This document shows positions 54,501 to 62,973 of a stretch of 64,000 nucleotides of DNA, one piece after another. How positions within the stretch are numbered: position 1 is the first letter of the stretch; each line of letters starts with the position of its first letter. This DNA comes from Streptomyces globosus (GTDB taxonomy: Bacteria; Actinomycetota; Actinomycetes; Streptomycetales; Streptomycetaceae): the NCBI RefSeq assembly GCF_003325375.1, contig NZ_CP030862.1:2421501-2485500 (forward strand). Reading direction: 5' to 3'. The notes below the pieces were generated by a model. The model searched no databases. It saw only the letters and a program-made list of their open reading frames with translations, and had not been told where the DNA came from. A program made the translations under genes and the position numbers.

Positions 54501-55583
54501 CTTGATCAGGGCAGCGACGGTCTTGTATGCGTTCGATCCGAAGCCGAGTTTGTCCCGGTTCTTGCCGTCAGGGTTGTACGGGATGCGTGTGGCGTCGTAC
54601 TTCTGTCGCAGGGTCTTGTCAGCGGGGAGGCCGGAGGCTTCGAACAGCTCGTCGCCGAAGACTTCGTCGATGATCGGCAGGGTCTGCGTCAGCGGACTGC
54701 CTTCGTCGTCGTCCATGGCCTCGCCGGCGTAATAGACGAGGTTCCCCTCCTCATCGGTGACGTCCTCCTTGGCGCGCTGGGCGACCTCGACAGTGCCCAG
54801 ACCCTTCTGCCTGAGCATCATGTGGCTGAGCATCGAGCTGACCTGCACGCTCGAGTGGGCACCGGCGTCAGGGAACCAGTCGTAGTTCTGCTGGATCTCT
54901 TCCGGCAGGGCGATGTGCTGGTCGTTCTGGTACTGGTTGATGTCGCTCGTGGTGTTCATCAGGTTCGCCGCGGCGACCCTCCGCGAGAACCACGTGCCGA
55001 TGACGAGGGCGACCATCAGACCCGAGCCGAGCGTGATGAAGAGCTTGAACCCCGAAACGTCGGCCAGCTGCTCTCCGACCGTCGTCGCGCTCTTCTCGGG
55101 CTCAGCCGGCCTGCCGGCGCCGAGGTTGCCGTCCTTCGCAGCGGTGTACCAGACGGGGACCGGAACAGCCCCAGCGCTGGGGTGACACTTAGCCTTCACG
55201 TCCGGGTTGCCGTCTTCGGTCAGGGGTCGGTAACACTTCACGACCGAGCCGCCCGCACCCGTCATGGTGTCCTGAACGTAGTACGCACTCGGCTTGCCGC
55301 TGCCGCTGCCGGACACACCCGAGCCCACGAACACGCCCGCCGAGAGCACCGCCGCGGCGATGAGCGAGTAGAAGACCCAGGCAACGACCGTCACCAGCAC
55401 TCCGGCAATGACCGCGACGACGATGCCCGGTCTGGTCGACCTCAGGGTCAGGAACTTGCTGCGGTCCAGCTGCTGGTTGTCGTGGACGTCTCGGTTCGTC
55501 AGCGTCTCGCCGGGCTTCCGCGCCGAGATCTTCTCCCAGCTGCTCGCCTTCGGCCGCGCCGCCTTCCGCCTGTTCGTGGCCAT
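51537..55583 (-). CDS. VirD4/TraG-family coupling protein
   Basis: 1348 aa from ATG 55583. Two N-terminal membrane regions (residues about 53-87 and 180-198) flank an extracytoplasmic loop. Walker A is AITRAGKGQT (391-400), with NDPKGELLVK next (421) and Walker B FMLDELGNLQSE (about 908). ILQTLQQLRDVYGESVDKIV is the typical coupling-protein helix after Walker B. The protein is roughly twice the usual length, with a large insertion between the Walker motifs and a C-terminal extension of about 300 residues. It brings the relaxase-DNA complex to the secretion channel. Confidence 0.9.
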   Translation of the reverse strand: MATNRRKAARPKASSWEKISARKPGETLTNRDVHDNQQLDRSKFLTLRSTRPGIVVAVIAGVLVTVVAWVFYSLIAAAVLSAGVFVGSGVSGSGSGKPSAYYVQDTMTGAGGSVVKCYRPLTEDGNPDVKAKCHPSAGAVPVPVWYTAAKDGNLGAGRPAEPEKSATTVGEQLADVSGFKLFITLGSGLMVALVIGTWFSRRVAAANLMNTTSDINQYQNDQHIALPEEIQQNYDWFPDAGAHSSVQVSSMLSHMMLRQKGLGTVEVAQRAKEDVTDEEGNLVYYAGEAMDDDEGSPLTQTLPIIDEVFGDELFEASGLPADKTLRQKYDATRIPYNPDGKNRDKLGFGSNAYKTVAALIKEDWTFPEYEVQRPAGAYIVDTAPVNTMVLAITRAGKGQTYIEPVIDMWSREKKPSNMVINDPKGELLVKNYVPLVTRGFEPVQFNLINSMKTDIYNPLGLAADAAREGNFTKCALYVENIAGIFFPLDGGEDPVWPNAANNAFKRAAYGLIDFYLEEERELRSAAAVLDMDPVLLEQKLDDLWGKVTLYNCYQLFVQMSSKKVKNPEAELEKRVKAGEFDNDAAALAEEQAKAAARAFMWEGKADQDMLSLYFNASEALPRNNMRTMVGNAHNALRSMAGAEKMLASVYGIAITAMSFFTDPTISTLTSGKPSQNTDLAGLSFPRRLGVRFAPNYVKRDHLVGQQAVWSAYADPMFTENLGEDFEHEEIVGREGWARYNFKGKFPGAETWIKLELVNPQTKMLLRTFYFSFTKTHQVSLNGRHYVVEPVTGKKIVKNGVMRELKPVREGGTRDGKILSFQAGDTLYPDTRLDFSGGGNPEKVSYQARAITQKLSRYSEAPKALFLVTPPHLMKYAKLILILVKQLFDVSADQSYMTKSNQKPLYRTRFMLDELGNLQSEGKGIDGFATMLSIGLGQEQQFTLILQTLQQLRDVYGESVDKIVQGNTSNIVFLKSTDDSMIETLEKMSGRTHRSYRDSKQISQDLDKVIGGKTEGRVSYTMSTKEEPLISYNDMAFLSPRNSIVFRAGDAPIWNRNQTILPMSVRLLRDTIKHPGHTYSLQTIPTLSSAMDFDVRMNQPDFVKMLEKRMRQAVKAADAKAQYKEIYGYREVDIERLDPDVYADEVMEVITTMTTVDEGHDPNAPVVVDPDEYEGMSMFDEDQFIENVEVGVAVAESQAVSVERRRLLYAEGTISKEMLVNPDGSAKVRSLDIEIAEAYKSAQTELEQDREHFSVGGDGELRSADGSQTYVSQIRSDAYAKAARLINGHVKDEGSRVFAEEDVTEEDLKSLATVKVHSAFYQYLASLPSWEVLADGRFDRAMAIEMNSK

Positions 55584-55655
55584 CGTGATTCCTTACTTTC
55601 GAGCCTTGCCCAGTTCGCTGTCCCGCTGTCCGTTGCGCCCGGCTCGGCAGACGAC

Positions 55656-55689
55656 GACGGCGCATGGGGAACGCGCCCCGTGCGCCGTC
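55656..55689 (-). terminator. Hairpin between the coiled-coil gene and virD4-like gene
   Basis: The stem GACGGCGCA-T-GGGG pairs with CCCC-G-TGCGCCGTC. It may reduce read-through into the coupling protein gene. Confidence 0.65.
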
Positions 55690-55719
55690 AGATCACCCCG
55701 TCGGTCATGACCGGATCAC

Positions 55720-57777
55720 TCAACGGATGAAGACCACCCCGACGATGAAGCCGGCCACAGCCATCAGGAGCGAGAGCGTGACGATCATGACGACGAGGAT
55801 CTTGTTCGAGCGGCTCTGCATCTCGGAAGCCCGTGCCAGCTCGTTGGCGTAGGCCTCCTTGTCGGCCTGCATCTCCGTCAGGCGGGCTTCGTACCGCCTG
55901 GCCGTTGAATCCTCGACCGCCGTCAGCTGCTCGAGCAGGTCGGTGGCCCGCGTCACCTGGAAGTTGGTCTTCTCCTTCTCCAGGTTGAGGTTGTGCTGCC
56001 ACTCGGCGTCCCGAGTCGCCATCTGCGTGATGGCGTCCTTGCGGTTGCGCTCGAGCTCGTCCTCCATTCGGCGGATCCGGTCGGCGTGCTCAGAGCGCAT
56101 CGATTCCAGGAGGTCCCGCTGTTCCCGGCGCAGGATGCCGATCTCGTCCGTGGTCCGCTGGTGCTCGGCCAGCGCCTCGGACTGGGCGATGTCCGCCTTG
56201 CGGTTGTCGTCGACGATTCGCTGGATCTCGGACTTCCACCGGTTCAGGCGCTCTTCCTCGGCCGCCAGGTACTCCGACTGCCGCTCGGCCAGCACCTCGA
56301 ATATCCGCGTCTGCCCGGTCTGCATCTTCAGCGTTGCGTCCGACCGCCGGACCCGCAGGATTTCCTGCTGGTTGTGCGCGTGGGTATCCTCGATGTCCCG
56401 CTCGATCTGGGCGACGGAGTCAATCTGCTCGCGCTCCATCCGCGAGCGGTTGCGCTCCTTGTACTGCAGCTCCGCCGAAAGCGCCGCCTGCTGGGCCACC
56501 TTGGCGGCCTGCGCCTCATACTCCTTGGCGATCTCCGCCCGGCGGGCTCGGGCCTTTTCCTCCTTCTCTGTCTGCCGCTGCTGGTGCTCAGCCTCGGCCG
56601 CGTCCTTCAACAGCTTGTACCGGGAGCCCTCGCGGTCGGTGGCCACCGCACGGATGACCTGCTCGGTGTGCGCCGACATGAGGTTGACGTAGAGCGCACG
56701 CAGCTCAACCTCGTGCGCGGAACGGAGCTGCATCAAGTCCGCGTTGGCTTGCCGGTTGAGCTGGGCGACCTGGTCCCCGAGCCACTCGGTCGCTCCCTCG
56801 GGCACGGCGATCTGTACGACCGGTGCGCCGATGGTGAAGGTCGCGTTGAACTCGTCAAGCCGGACGTCCAAGTCCAGCTCCTCGGAGAGGAACCGGCGGG
56901 CGATGACGTCGCGTACCTGGGCCTGATCCGCCAGCAGCACGGCGTCGCCGGCTTCCTGGTGGTCGCCTTCGATGTCGTAGCCGGCGCCGGTCTCGTCGAA
57001 GCCCTCGTAGCCGGTCACGTCGTCGCCGTCGTAGTCCGGCTCCGACTCGACCGAAACGGTGTCCATGTCGTCCCCGTCGAACACGGGTGCGTCCACCCGT
57101 TCATCGTCGTCGACGACGTCGCCGAAACGCGGCTCGTCGTCCAGGCCCTCGTCAGCCCCCTCGTCACCGGGGATCTCATCGAAGATCGCATCCCCCTCGT
57201 CCTCATCGAGGAGCGCCGGGGAGGGGTCGGCGGTCCCAGCCTCGGCGACCAGGCCGCTGTGTTCTTCCCACGCCTTCTTGCCCACGGCTTCTTCGAGGGT
57301 CGTGACACCTGCGGCGACGAAGCGCGCCTGTGCGAAGGTCGCATCGTTCACCAGATCGACGAGCAGATCGCCGCCGGGCTTCTGCCACACGACGGCCCAG
57401 GCGTAGGTGGCACCGGTGAGCAGCGAGTACTCCTCCATGCGCGCGAGAGTCTCGTCGGTGGGGATGATGCCGAAGACTTCCTCCTCGAGCATCTCTGCCG
57501 TGGCCACCGTGCGGATCTGGTCGGAGCTGATGAGCTCGATGATCGAGCCCTTCGCCTCGTCCCGGCCGTGCCGCGTACTCAAGCCGCCGATCTCCTCGGC
57601 AGCAAGCACGAGCATCACCCAGGCCGTGCCGCTGGGAAAGACGAACGGAGTGTTCGACCGCAGCAACTCGACCGCTGCCGGGATCGCCGTCTCTCTCACC
57701 ACGGAGGCCAGAAGCTCATTGGGCTTCTTCTTCCGTTCCTTCTTCTGGCGGACCGCCGCCGCTCCCAGAATGCCCAT
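55720..57777 (-). CDS. Long coiled-coil protein with a C-terminal membrane anchor
   Basis: 685 aa from ATG 57777, with GAGGAG upstream; the frame extends to 57870 but the extra residues look non-coding. Residues 1-190 are globular, residues 190-310 very acidic (EGDAIFDEIPGDEGADEGLD). A coiled coil of roughly 250 residues follows (ERDIEDTHAHNQQEILRVRR), then one membrane span at the end (ILVVMIVTLSLLMAVAGFIV). Such tail-anchored rods can act as scaffolds between cytoplasmic complexes and the membrane. The family is unrecognised. Confidence 0.75.
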   Translation of the reverse strand: MGILGAAAVRQKKERKKKPNELLASVVRETAIPAAVELLRSNTPFVFPSGTAWVMLVLAAEEIGGLSTRHGRDEAKGSIIELISSDQIRTVATAEMLEEEVFGIIPTDETLARMEEYSLLTGATYAWAVVWQKPGGDLLVDLVNDATFAQARFVAAGVTTLEEAVGKKAWEEHSGLVAEAGTADPSPALLDEDEGDAIFDEIPGDEGADEGLDDEPRFGDVVDDDERVDAPVFDGDDMDTVSVESEPDYDGDDVTGYEGFDETGAGYDIEGDHQEAGDAVLLADQAQVRDVIARRFLSEELDLDVRLDEFNATFTIGAPVVQIAVPEGATEWLGDQVAQLNRQANADLMQLRSAHEVELRALYVNLMSAHTEQVIRAVATDREGSRYKLLKDAAEAEHQQRQTEKEEKARARRAEIAKEYEAQAAKVAQQAALSAELQYKERNRSRMEREQIDSVAQIERDIEDTHAHNQQEILRVRRSDATLKMQTGQTRIFEVLAERQSEYLAAEEERLNRWKSEIQRIVDDNRKADIAQSEALAEHQRTTDEIGILRREQRDLLESMRSEHADRIRRMEDELERNRKDAITQMATRDAEWQHNLNLEKEKTNFQVTRATDLLEQLTAVEDSTARRYEARLTEMQADKEAYANELARASEMQSRSNKILVVMIVTLSLLMAVAGFIVGVVFIR

Positions 57778-57918
57778 CGATGCCGATCTCCTCGCCAAAG
57801 GAACACAGTCCGCCTGGTTTACGAGCATCCTATCGTCGCCTTGTCTGAATAAGCAACCATAGGGCGTCAAAGGACTATCGGCCCGCTAGTCGACTAGGTT
57901 CCGTCGGCCTTTACCGAC

Positions 57919-59685
57919 TCATCGCACCGCACTGACCTCGATGTAGGCATCGGAACTCAGCAGGTTCTTGTCGTCGCTGACCAAGTCGCCGACGACGTCG
58001 ATGCGGATCCGTCGCTCTGAGGGGTGCTCGTTGAGGAAGGTCGCCACCGCGGTGGTGACCTCGTCGGTCAGCCTCGCCACGGCCGCACGCGCGCCGCCGG
58101 CATCGGAGTCGGTGTCACCCTTGTCCTCGATGAGGTACTGCAGCACCCTCGCATCGACGTCGACCCGCACGTTGTGCTTGACGAACACCTCCTGCACCAT
58201 CTGCCGAAGCTTCTTCCGCACGATCTTCTGCTGCGTCGGCAGCGACAGCGGCTGGAAGGGTACGATCGCGTCGATGCGGCCCAGCAGCTCGGGCGGGAAC
58301 CGGTTGTCGCCTGTCGTCGAGGAGATGGAGCGGCGGATCAGCTTCTCGTACTCCATCAGCTGTTTGCCCGAGCCGGTGTCGTCGGCGGCGTACTGCGAGA
58401 TGCTCTTGTAGATTTCCGTGCCGGCGTTCGTCGTCAGGACGATGTACGTGTTGAGGAAGCTCACTTCGCGGTTGTTGTCGTCGTTGAGCCGGCCGTCGTC
58501 GAGCACCTGTAGCAGCACGCGCGTGACCATGGCCGAGGCCTTCTCGACCTCGTCGAACAGCAGCACGGCGTGGGAGAGGTCCCACACCCGCTTGGTGAGT
58601 TCGGAGCGGAAGGCCGCGAATGACGAGTCCTCGGCGTACTCCGTCATGTCGAAGCGGATCAGGTGCCGCTGGTCATCGCCGAACAGCAGCTTCGCCAGCT
58701 GCTTGGTGAGTTCGGTCTTGCCGACGCCGGTGGAGCCCGTGAACAGCAGGCTCGCCATTGGCTTTCCCTTGTCGTTGAGGTCGGCCACCGCCAGCTGTAG
58801 GCGACGCGCCACCGCGCTGGTCGCCCATTCCTGGCTGAACACCTTCTCGTCCAGCTGCTTCTTGATCTTCGCGCCGTCGACCTTGAAGGCCACGTTCACG
58901 TTCAGGGTCTCCATGAGCACGTCCGAGAGCAGGTCCCGGTCCATCGGCCGGTGCGTCAGGCGGGACCAGCCGACCATGGAGTCGAGCACGAGGATCGACT
59001 TGCGCGGTTGAGCGCTGGCCGGCATGTAGCGCTGGGTGTACTCGTAGATCTGCCGGAAGATGTGGTCGTCGTAGAACTCGTCGGCCACCCCATATCGTTC
59101 GGCCATGCCCTGCAGAATCTTGATGGTCGTCGACTGGTCGGGCGGGTTCAGGTTGATGCGTTGCAGTCGCTCGACGAGCGGCTGGTTCGGCGAGATGTGC
59201 TTGTGGAACTCCTCGTAGGTTGTCGCTGCGATGATCCTGATGCCGCGGGTTCCCGATGCGGCGAGGACCGGCTTGATCGCCTCGACGGCGGCGTCGGAGA
59301 GCTGCGCGACCTGATGGAACTCGTCGATGAAGAGGACCAGTTCGTGCCTCTCGTTTCTGACGAAGTCCTCGGCCTCGTCGAACAAGCCCTTGAGGATCGC
59401 GGCCATGTTCTCGGCGGTGCCCGCCTCGGAGATCATGCGCGCTGGGTCCACTTCCAGGTAGAGGCGGTCCTTGTCCACCAGCATCGTGGCCTGGACCAGG
59501 GCCGTCTTGCCTGTGCCGGCCTCGGCCAACAGGAGCGCGTTGCACAGCTCGGGACGGCTCAGCGAGGCCAGCAGCTGTGTCGTCTCGTGCTCGCGGCCGA
59601 CGATGTCGCGCTCGGCCTTCTTCAGCGGCTCGGAGAGTTTGGACAGGAGCCGGTAGCGCTCGTTGAGCTGCACCTGTTGAAACAT
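57919..59685 (-). CDS. Clp-type protein with two AAA+ domains
   Basis: 588 aa from ATG 59685; the frame continues to 59754 but without a better start. The first AAA+ has AEAGTGKTAL (about residue 55) and VLFIDEFHQ (about 115). The second has FTGSTGVGKTELTKQLA (about 318), VLLFDEVEKAS (about 375) and the sensor/arginine region FPPELLGRIDAIVPF. Compared with ClpA/ClpC it lacks the N-terminal repeat domain, and I see no ClpP-binding IGF/LGF loop. It is probably an unfoldase or remodeller for the transfer machine rather than a protease partner. Confidence 0.85.
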   Translation of the reverse strand: MFQQVQLNERYRLLSKLSEPLKKAERDIVGREHETTQLLASLSRPELCNALLLAEAGTGKTALVQATMLVDKDRLYLEVDPARMISEAGTAENMAAILKGLFDEAEDFVRNERHELVLFIDEFHQVAQLSDAAVEAIKPVLAASGTRGIRIIAATTYEEFHKHISPNQPLVERLQRINLNPPDQSTTIKILQGMAERYGVADEFYDDHIFRQIYEYTQRYMPASAQPRKSILVLDSMVGWSRLTHRPMDRDLLSDVLMETLNVNVAFKVDGAKIKKQLDEKVFSQEWATSAVARRLQLAVADLNDKGKPMASLLFTGSTGVGKTELTKQLAKLLFGDDQRHLIRFDMTEYAEDSSFAAFRSELTKRVWDLSHAVLLFDEVEKASAMVTRVLLQVLDDGRLNDDNNREVSFLNTYIVLTTNAGTEIYKSISQYAADDTGSGKQLMEYEKLIRRSISSTTGDNRFPPELLGRIDAIVPFQPLSLPTQQKIVRKKLRQMVQEVFVKHNVRVDVDARVLQYLIEDKGDTDSDAGGARAAVARLTDEVTTAVATFLNEHPSERRIRIDVVGDLVSDDKNLLSSDAYIEVSAVR

Positions 59686-59719
59686 GCCACACAAGACCTC
59701 TCGACAGGACTGGCGATCC

Positions 59720-59750
59720 GACTGTGAAATCAGTCGAAATCTATCATGCG
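59720..59750 (-). promoter_or_regulatory. Promoter/operator-like element ahead of the Clp gene
   Basis: On the minus strand GATAGATT (-10-like TAGATT). On the plus strand GTGAAATCAGTCGAAATC has two GAAA units, here spaced 10 bp. Confidence 0.4.
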
Positions 59751-59903
59751 CCACACTCGATAGGGCGTGCAGTGATAGGCAAAAGGGCTCGTGAGGGCAT
59801 TCGTGGATGGGTCTTGGAAGGCGGCCGCGTGATCAGTGCTCGACTTCTCGTACGCGTAGGTCGTGCACTCCAGTGGATCAAGACGATTCCGTGTAGCCGA
59901 AAT

Positions 59904-59927
59904 GCCCCTGGATGTCATTCCAGGGGC
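59904..59927 (-). terminator. Hairpin terminator after the 59963 gene
   Basis: The 8-bp stem GCCCCTGG / CCAGGGGC with an 8-base loop, followed on the minus strand by ATTT. Confidence 0.65.
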
Positions 59928-59962
59928 CCTTTCGAGGGCTTGACTCGGCCTCGCCCTTGGTG

Positions 59963-60511
59963 TCAGCCGACCGTCGGCTGGTCGACCTCGACCTCGGCTG
60001 CCTGTTCCCGCTCGGTCTCGGGAGCCGAAGACTGAGCCTGTGACTCCTTGGCCGCGGCCTGGGCCTCGCGGGCTGCACGCATGGAGGCCAATTGGCGGTC
60101 CAGCGTTCTGCTGTCGACCACGAACTCGGAGGCCTTGACGGACTTGGTGTTGACCACCAGGCCGGTGCCGTGCGTCGCGGGCATCACATTGCCCTTGAAG
60201 CCGTAGATGGTGCCGATCTCGTTGCCGTCCTTGTCCAGGATCGGCTCGGTGTTCGGCCCCGCGGCCTCGGCGATCTCCTCCATCTGACTGGTGGAGTACG
60301 GGGCGCCGTTGTTGTGGCGGACCTTGCCGTCCTCGCCCTGAACCCGATCGGACTTCAGATGCAGGTTCGTTTGCTTCGGGCCGCGCAGGTCTCGAGCGTC
60401 AAGCTGGATGTCGGCGTACCGGGACTTGCCGTCCTTGGTGAAGCCCTTCTTGTAGGCTATCGCGATGAGGTTGACTCCGGTCATCGCGCCCCGGCCCCTG
60501 AGAAGTGCCAT
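59963..60511 (-). CDS. 182-aa protein of the relaxase region, function unknown
   Basis: ATG 60511 has GGGGAGAGAG upstream. The first half (MTGVNLIAIAYKKGFTKDGK with RYADIQLDARDLRG) looks like a beta-rich small domain. The second half ends in an Ala/Gln/Glu-rich helical tail. An acidic C-terminal tail after a beta-rich domain is reminiscent of single-strand-binding-type proteins, but no motif proves it. Confidence 0.65.
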   Translation of the reverse strand: MALLRGRGAMTGVNLIAIAYKKGFTKDGKSRYADIQLDARDLRGPKQTNLHLKSDRVQGEDGKVRHNNGAPYSTSQMEEIAEAAGPNTEPILDKDGNEIGTIYGFKGNVMPATHGTGLVVNTKSVKASEFVVDSRTLDRQLASMRAAREAQAAAKESQAQSSAPETEREQAAEVEVDQPTVG

Positions 60512-60601
60512 GCTCTCTCCCCTCCACTTGTTCCGACTGTCATCCGACAGTCGACCGCGATCAGTCACATCGCCCGAACAAGACGTAATCGGCTTGTCTG
60601 G

Positions 60602-62878
60602 TTAGGGCTCAAAAGCGGTTGAGATGGACGGCTGATGCGAGTCGAATGCCATCTCGGCCTCTGCTGTGGTCACAGCCTGATCGACTCGGGCCTGGACCCG
60701 CACGACCAGGCCGGCGTCCAGCGAGGAAGCCTTGGACCGCCGCATCCCCGCGGCTTGCTCGCGCCCGGCGCGCAGCTCCGCGATTCGGGAACGCAACATG
60801 AGCGAGCCGGATCGCCGGCCCGTCTGCTGGGACGTCAGCTCCCGGGACACCCGTGTCATCGCCGCGACGTCGTTCACCGGCAGATCGGCAATTGCCTCTG
60901 CCTGACCGGACTGGTCCAGGTAGTCCATCGCCGCCAGCAGCAGCCGTCGGCGATCCCTGGCCGTCTCGACGAAGGCCTGGTGTGCGCGCGCGCCGATGAC
61001 GACGTCGGTGACGAAGTCGTAGCCCAGGTGATGCAGATCCAAGCCTTTGACCTCGTCGAAGTCATACGCGGTACCGACGCCGACCTTGAAGTCCGTGCTG
61101 ACCGCGTCCGCCTCCGTACTCGCCCGGTCCTCGGCGCCCGACCCCACGCGCAGCACCAGGCCGGAGGAAGCGAGATCGGCCCGGAGGCCGTGCAACTTCC
61201 GGTCATAGGACTGCTTCATCGTCCGAATGCGCGCGTCCAGCACCGCCCGGCCGCGCATGCCCTCGGTCAGGAGCCTGCCGCCGGGCTGACCGTAGATCGT
61301 CCGGCCCAGATTCTCGGCCTCCTCGGAGTCTTTCATCCGCTGCAGAGAGGCATCCGCGCGCAGGGCCATGAGCGAGAGCAGCCGCCGGCCGTAAGCCGCC
61401 ACGTCCTGCTGCTGCTCGTGCCATGCGCCCGCACCGCCGACAAAGGGCAGGAAGTGCCGGTACTTGCTCATCAGCCTCCAGTGGTAGGCCTCCTCGAAGC
61501 GGTAGAAGTCGTAGAGCGGGCGCGAATCCTCGGCCGCCACACCGGCCTTCTCGGCCCGTTCCCACTGGTGGGTGAGATCGCGGTAGACCCCGGCCTTCTC
61601 CCGGTGATGCCGTAGACGTGAGGCGTAGCTGCGCAGCCGGAAGCCGAAGGAGACCAGATCGGCTTCCGTGTTCTCGTGGCCCACGCGACGATCTGCAGCC
61701 AGCGCCGCCATCTGCTGGTAGTCCATCCCCATGACTTCGAGCATCGGCGTGCGCACCCGCAGTTCCGACTCCGGCATGGCCCGAAGCATCTGGTAGATGC
61801 CGTTGACGGCGCGCTCCGTGATCTGCGTACGTCCCTGCTCGACGAGCTTCTGCCACTCCTCCGTGCTCAGAGACTCCTTTGCGCGGCGCTCGTTGGCGTA
61901 GTCGACGATGCGCTCCATGGCCGCGGGCATCGGGGACCCAGCACGTTCGAGCTGCTCCTCCACGAGCTCGGTCACCAACTGGTTCGCCTTGCGCATGCGA
62001 GCGTCGTCCGAGCCGGCGCGCCAAAGCGTTCGGTCCCCAGGCAGGCAGGCGACCAGAAACTGCGGCAGGGACTCGGCACGGATCCGCTCGTGCGCCCACC
62101 GCTTGATGAAGGTGGTGACGTTGCGCCGCTCGTAGCCGACGGCGCTGGAGAGGTGGGCGACCGCCTGCTTCTCGTGGAGCCAGGCATCGACGCCGCGGCG
62201 GAGCCGGGACTTGTGCCGGTCCAGTAGCTTGCCGCGCTGCGTGCCGTTCTTCGTCACCTGGCCCCGGCCGCCGTCGACCATGGCCAGGTGGCAGTGCACG
62301 TGCTCGGTGTCGACCTGGATGACCCCCACGTACCGCAGGTCGTCGAAGCCGCTGGTCCCAGAGCCCATCCGCTCCAGGCCGTACATGACCGCCATGCGCA
62401 GCTTCATCTGATCGATGTGGCCGCGGTAGTCACCGCGGGCTTCGCAGCGGAAGTCAACGTCGATGATCTTTTGCTTCCGCAGGTACTCCTCGTCGAAAGA
62501 CAGCACGGTCTTCAACACGGTGTGCCCCGCGTCGAAGTAGTGCTGGATGTCCCTGCCGGCCGCCTTGAGCTGTTCGTCCGAGAGCGAGACCGAGCCGTAG
62601 CCGAAGGCCACGCCGCCGTGGCCTTGCGCCTGGCGCATCTCGTGCTTCGCCGCACCCCGCGAAATGCCGACGCGCTCGACGGCGGACTCCCTCGCCGTGT
62701 AGCGCAGGATGAAGTCGTCGGTGCGCAGACGCTGGATCGGAGCCAGGGACTCCGTCGCCTGCGCGCGGGCCATGTACCGGGTGATGTAGTCGCCCGGCGT
62801 CGCGCCGCGCGATCCCTTGCCGCCGGGCAGCTGCACGGTGAACTCATTCACGATCACGATGTCCTGCTTCAGGCCCAT
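60602..62878 (-). CDS. MobL/MobP2-type conjugative relaxase
   Basis: 758 aa from ATG 62878. KTVLSFDEEYLRKQKIID followed by a helical stretch and VGVIQVDTEHVHCHLAMVDG (about residues 185-205) gives the HxHxH metal site of HUH relaxases in the layout seen for MobL/MobP2 proteins of Gram-positive elements. Candidate nicking tyrosines lie in the first 60 residues (DYITRYMARA). The long C-terminal half is helical. It nicks oriT and leads the strand through the coupling protein encoded 5 kb downstream. Confidence 0.8.
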   Translation of the reverse strand: MGLKQDIVIVNEFTVQLPGGKGSRGATPGDYITRYMARAQATESLAPIQRLRTDDFILRYTARESAVERVGISRGAAKHEMRQAQGHGGVAFGYGSVSLSDEQLKAAGRDIQHYFDAGHTVLKTVLSFDEEYLRKQKIIDVDFRCEARGDYRGHIDQMKLRMAVMYGLERMGSGTSGFDDLRYVGVIQVDTEHVHCHLAMVDGGRGQVTKNGTQRGKLLDRHKSRLRRGVDAWLHEKQAVAHLSSAVGYERRNVTTFIKRWAHERIRAESLPQFLVACLPGDRTLWRAGSDDARMRKANQLVTELVEEQLERAGSPMPAAMERIVDYANERRAKESLSTEEWQKLVEQGRTQITERAVNGIYQMLRAMPESELRVRTPMLEVMGMDYQQMAALAADRRVGHENTEADLVSFGFRLRSYASRLRHHREKAGVYRDLTHQWERAEKAGVAAEDSRPLYDFYRFEEAYHWRLMSKYRHFLPFVGGAGAWHEQQQDVAAYGRRLLSLMALRADASLQRMKDSEEAENLGRTIYGQPGGRLLTEGMRGRAVLDARIRTMKQSYDRKLHGLRADLASSGLVLRVGSGAEDRASTEADAVSTDFKVGVGTAYDFDEVKGLDLHHLGYDFVTDVVIGARAHQAFVETARDRRRLLLAAMDYLDQSGQAEAIADLPVNDVAAMTRVSRELTSQQTGRRSGSLMLRSRIAELRAGREQAAGMRRSKASSLDAGLVVRVQARVDQAVTTAEAEMAFDSHQPSISTAFEP

Positions 62879-62973
62879 CGTCGCTCTCCTTCCTGTCTCG
62901 CCACCGATGCACCACGGGCCCCGGCTGCTGTCAGCCGGCTCCCCGGGCCGCGCACGTCATGCCTGATCCGTCC

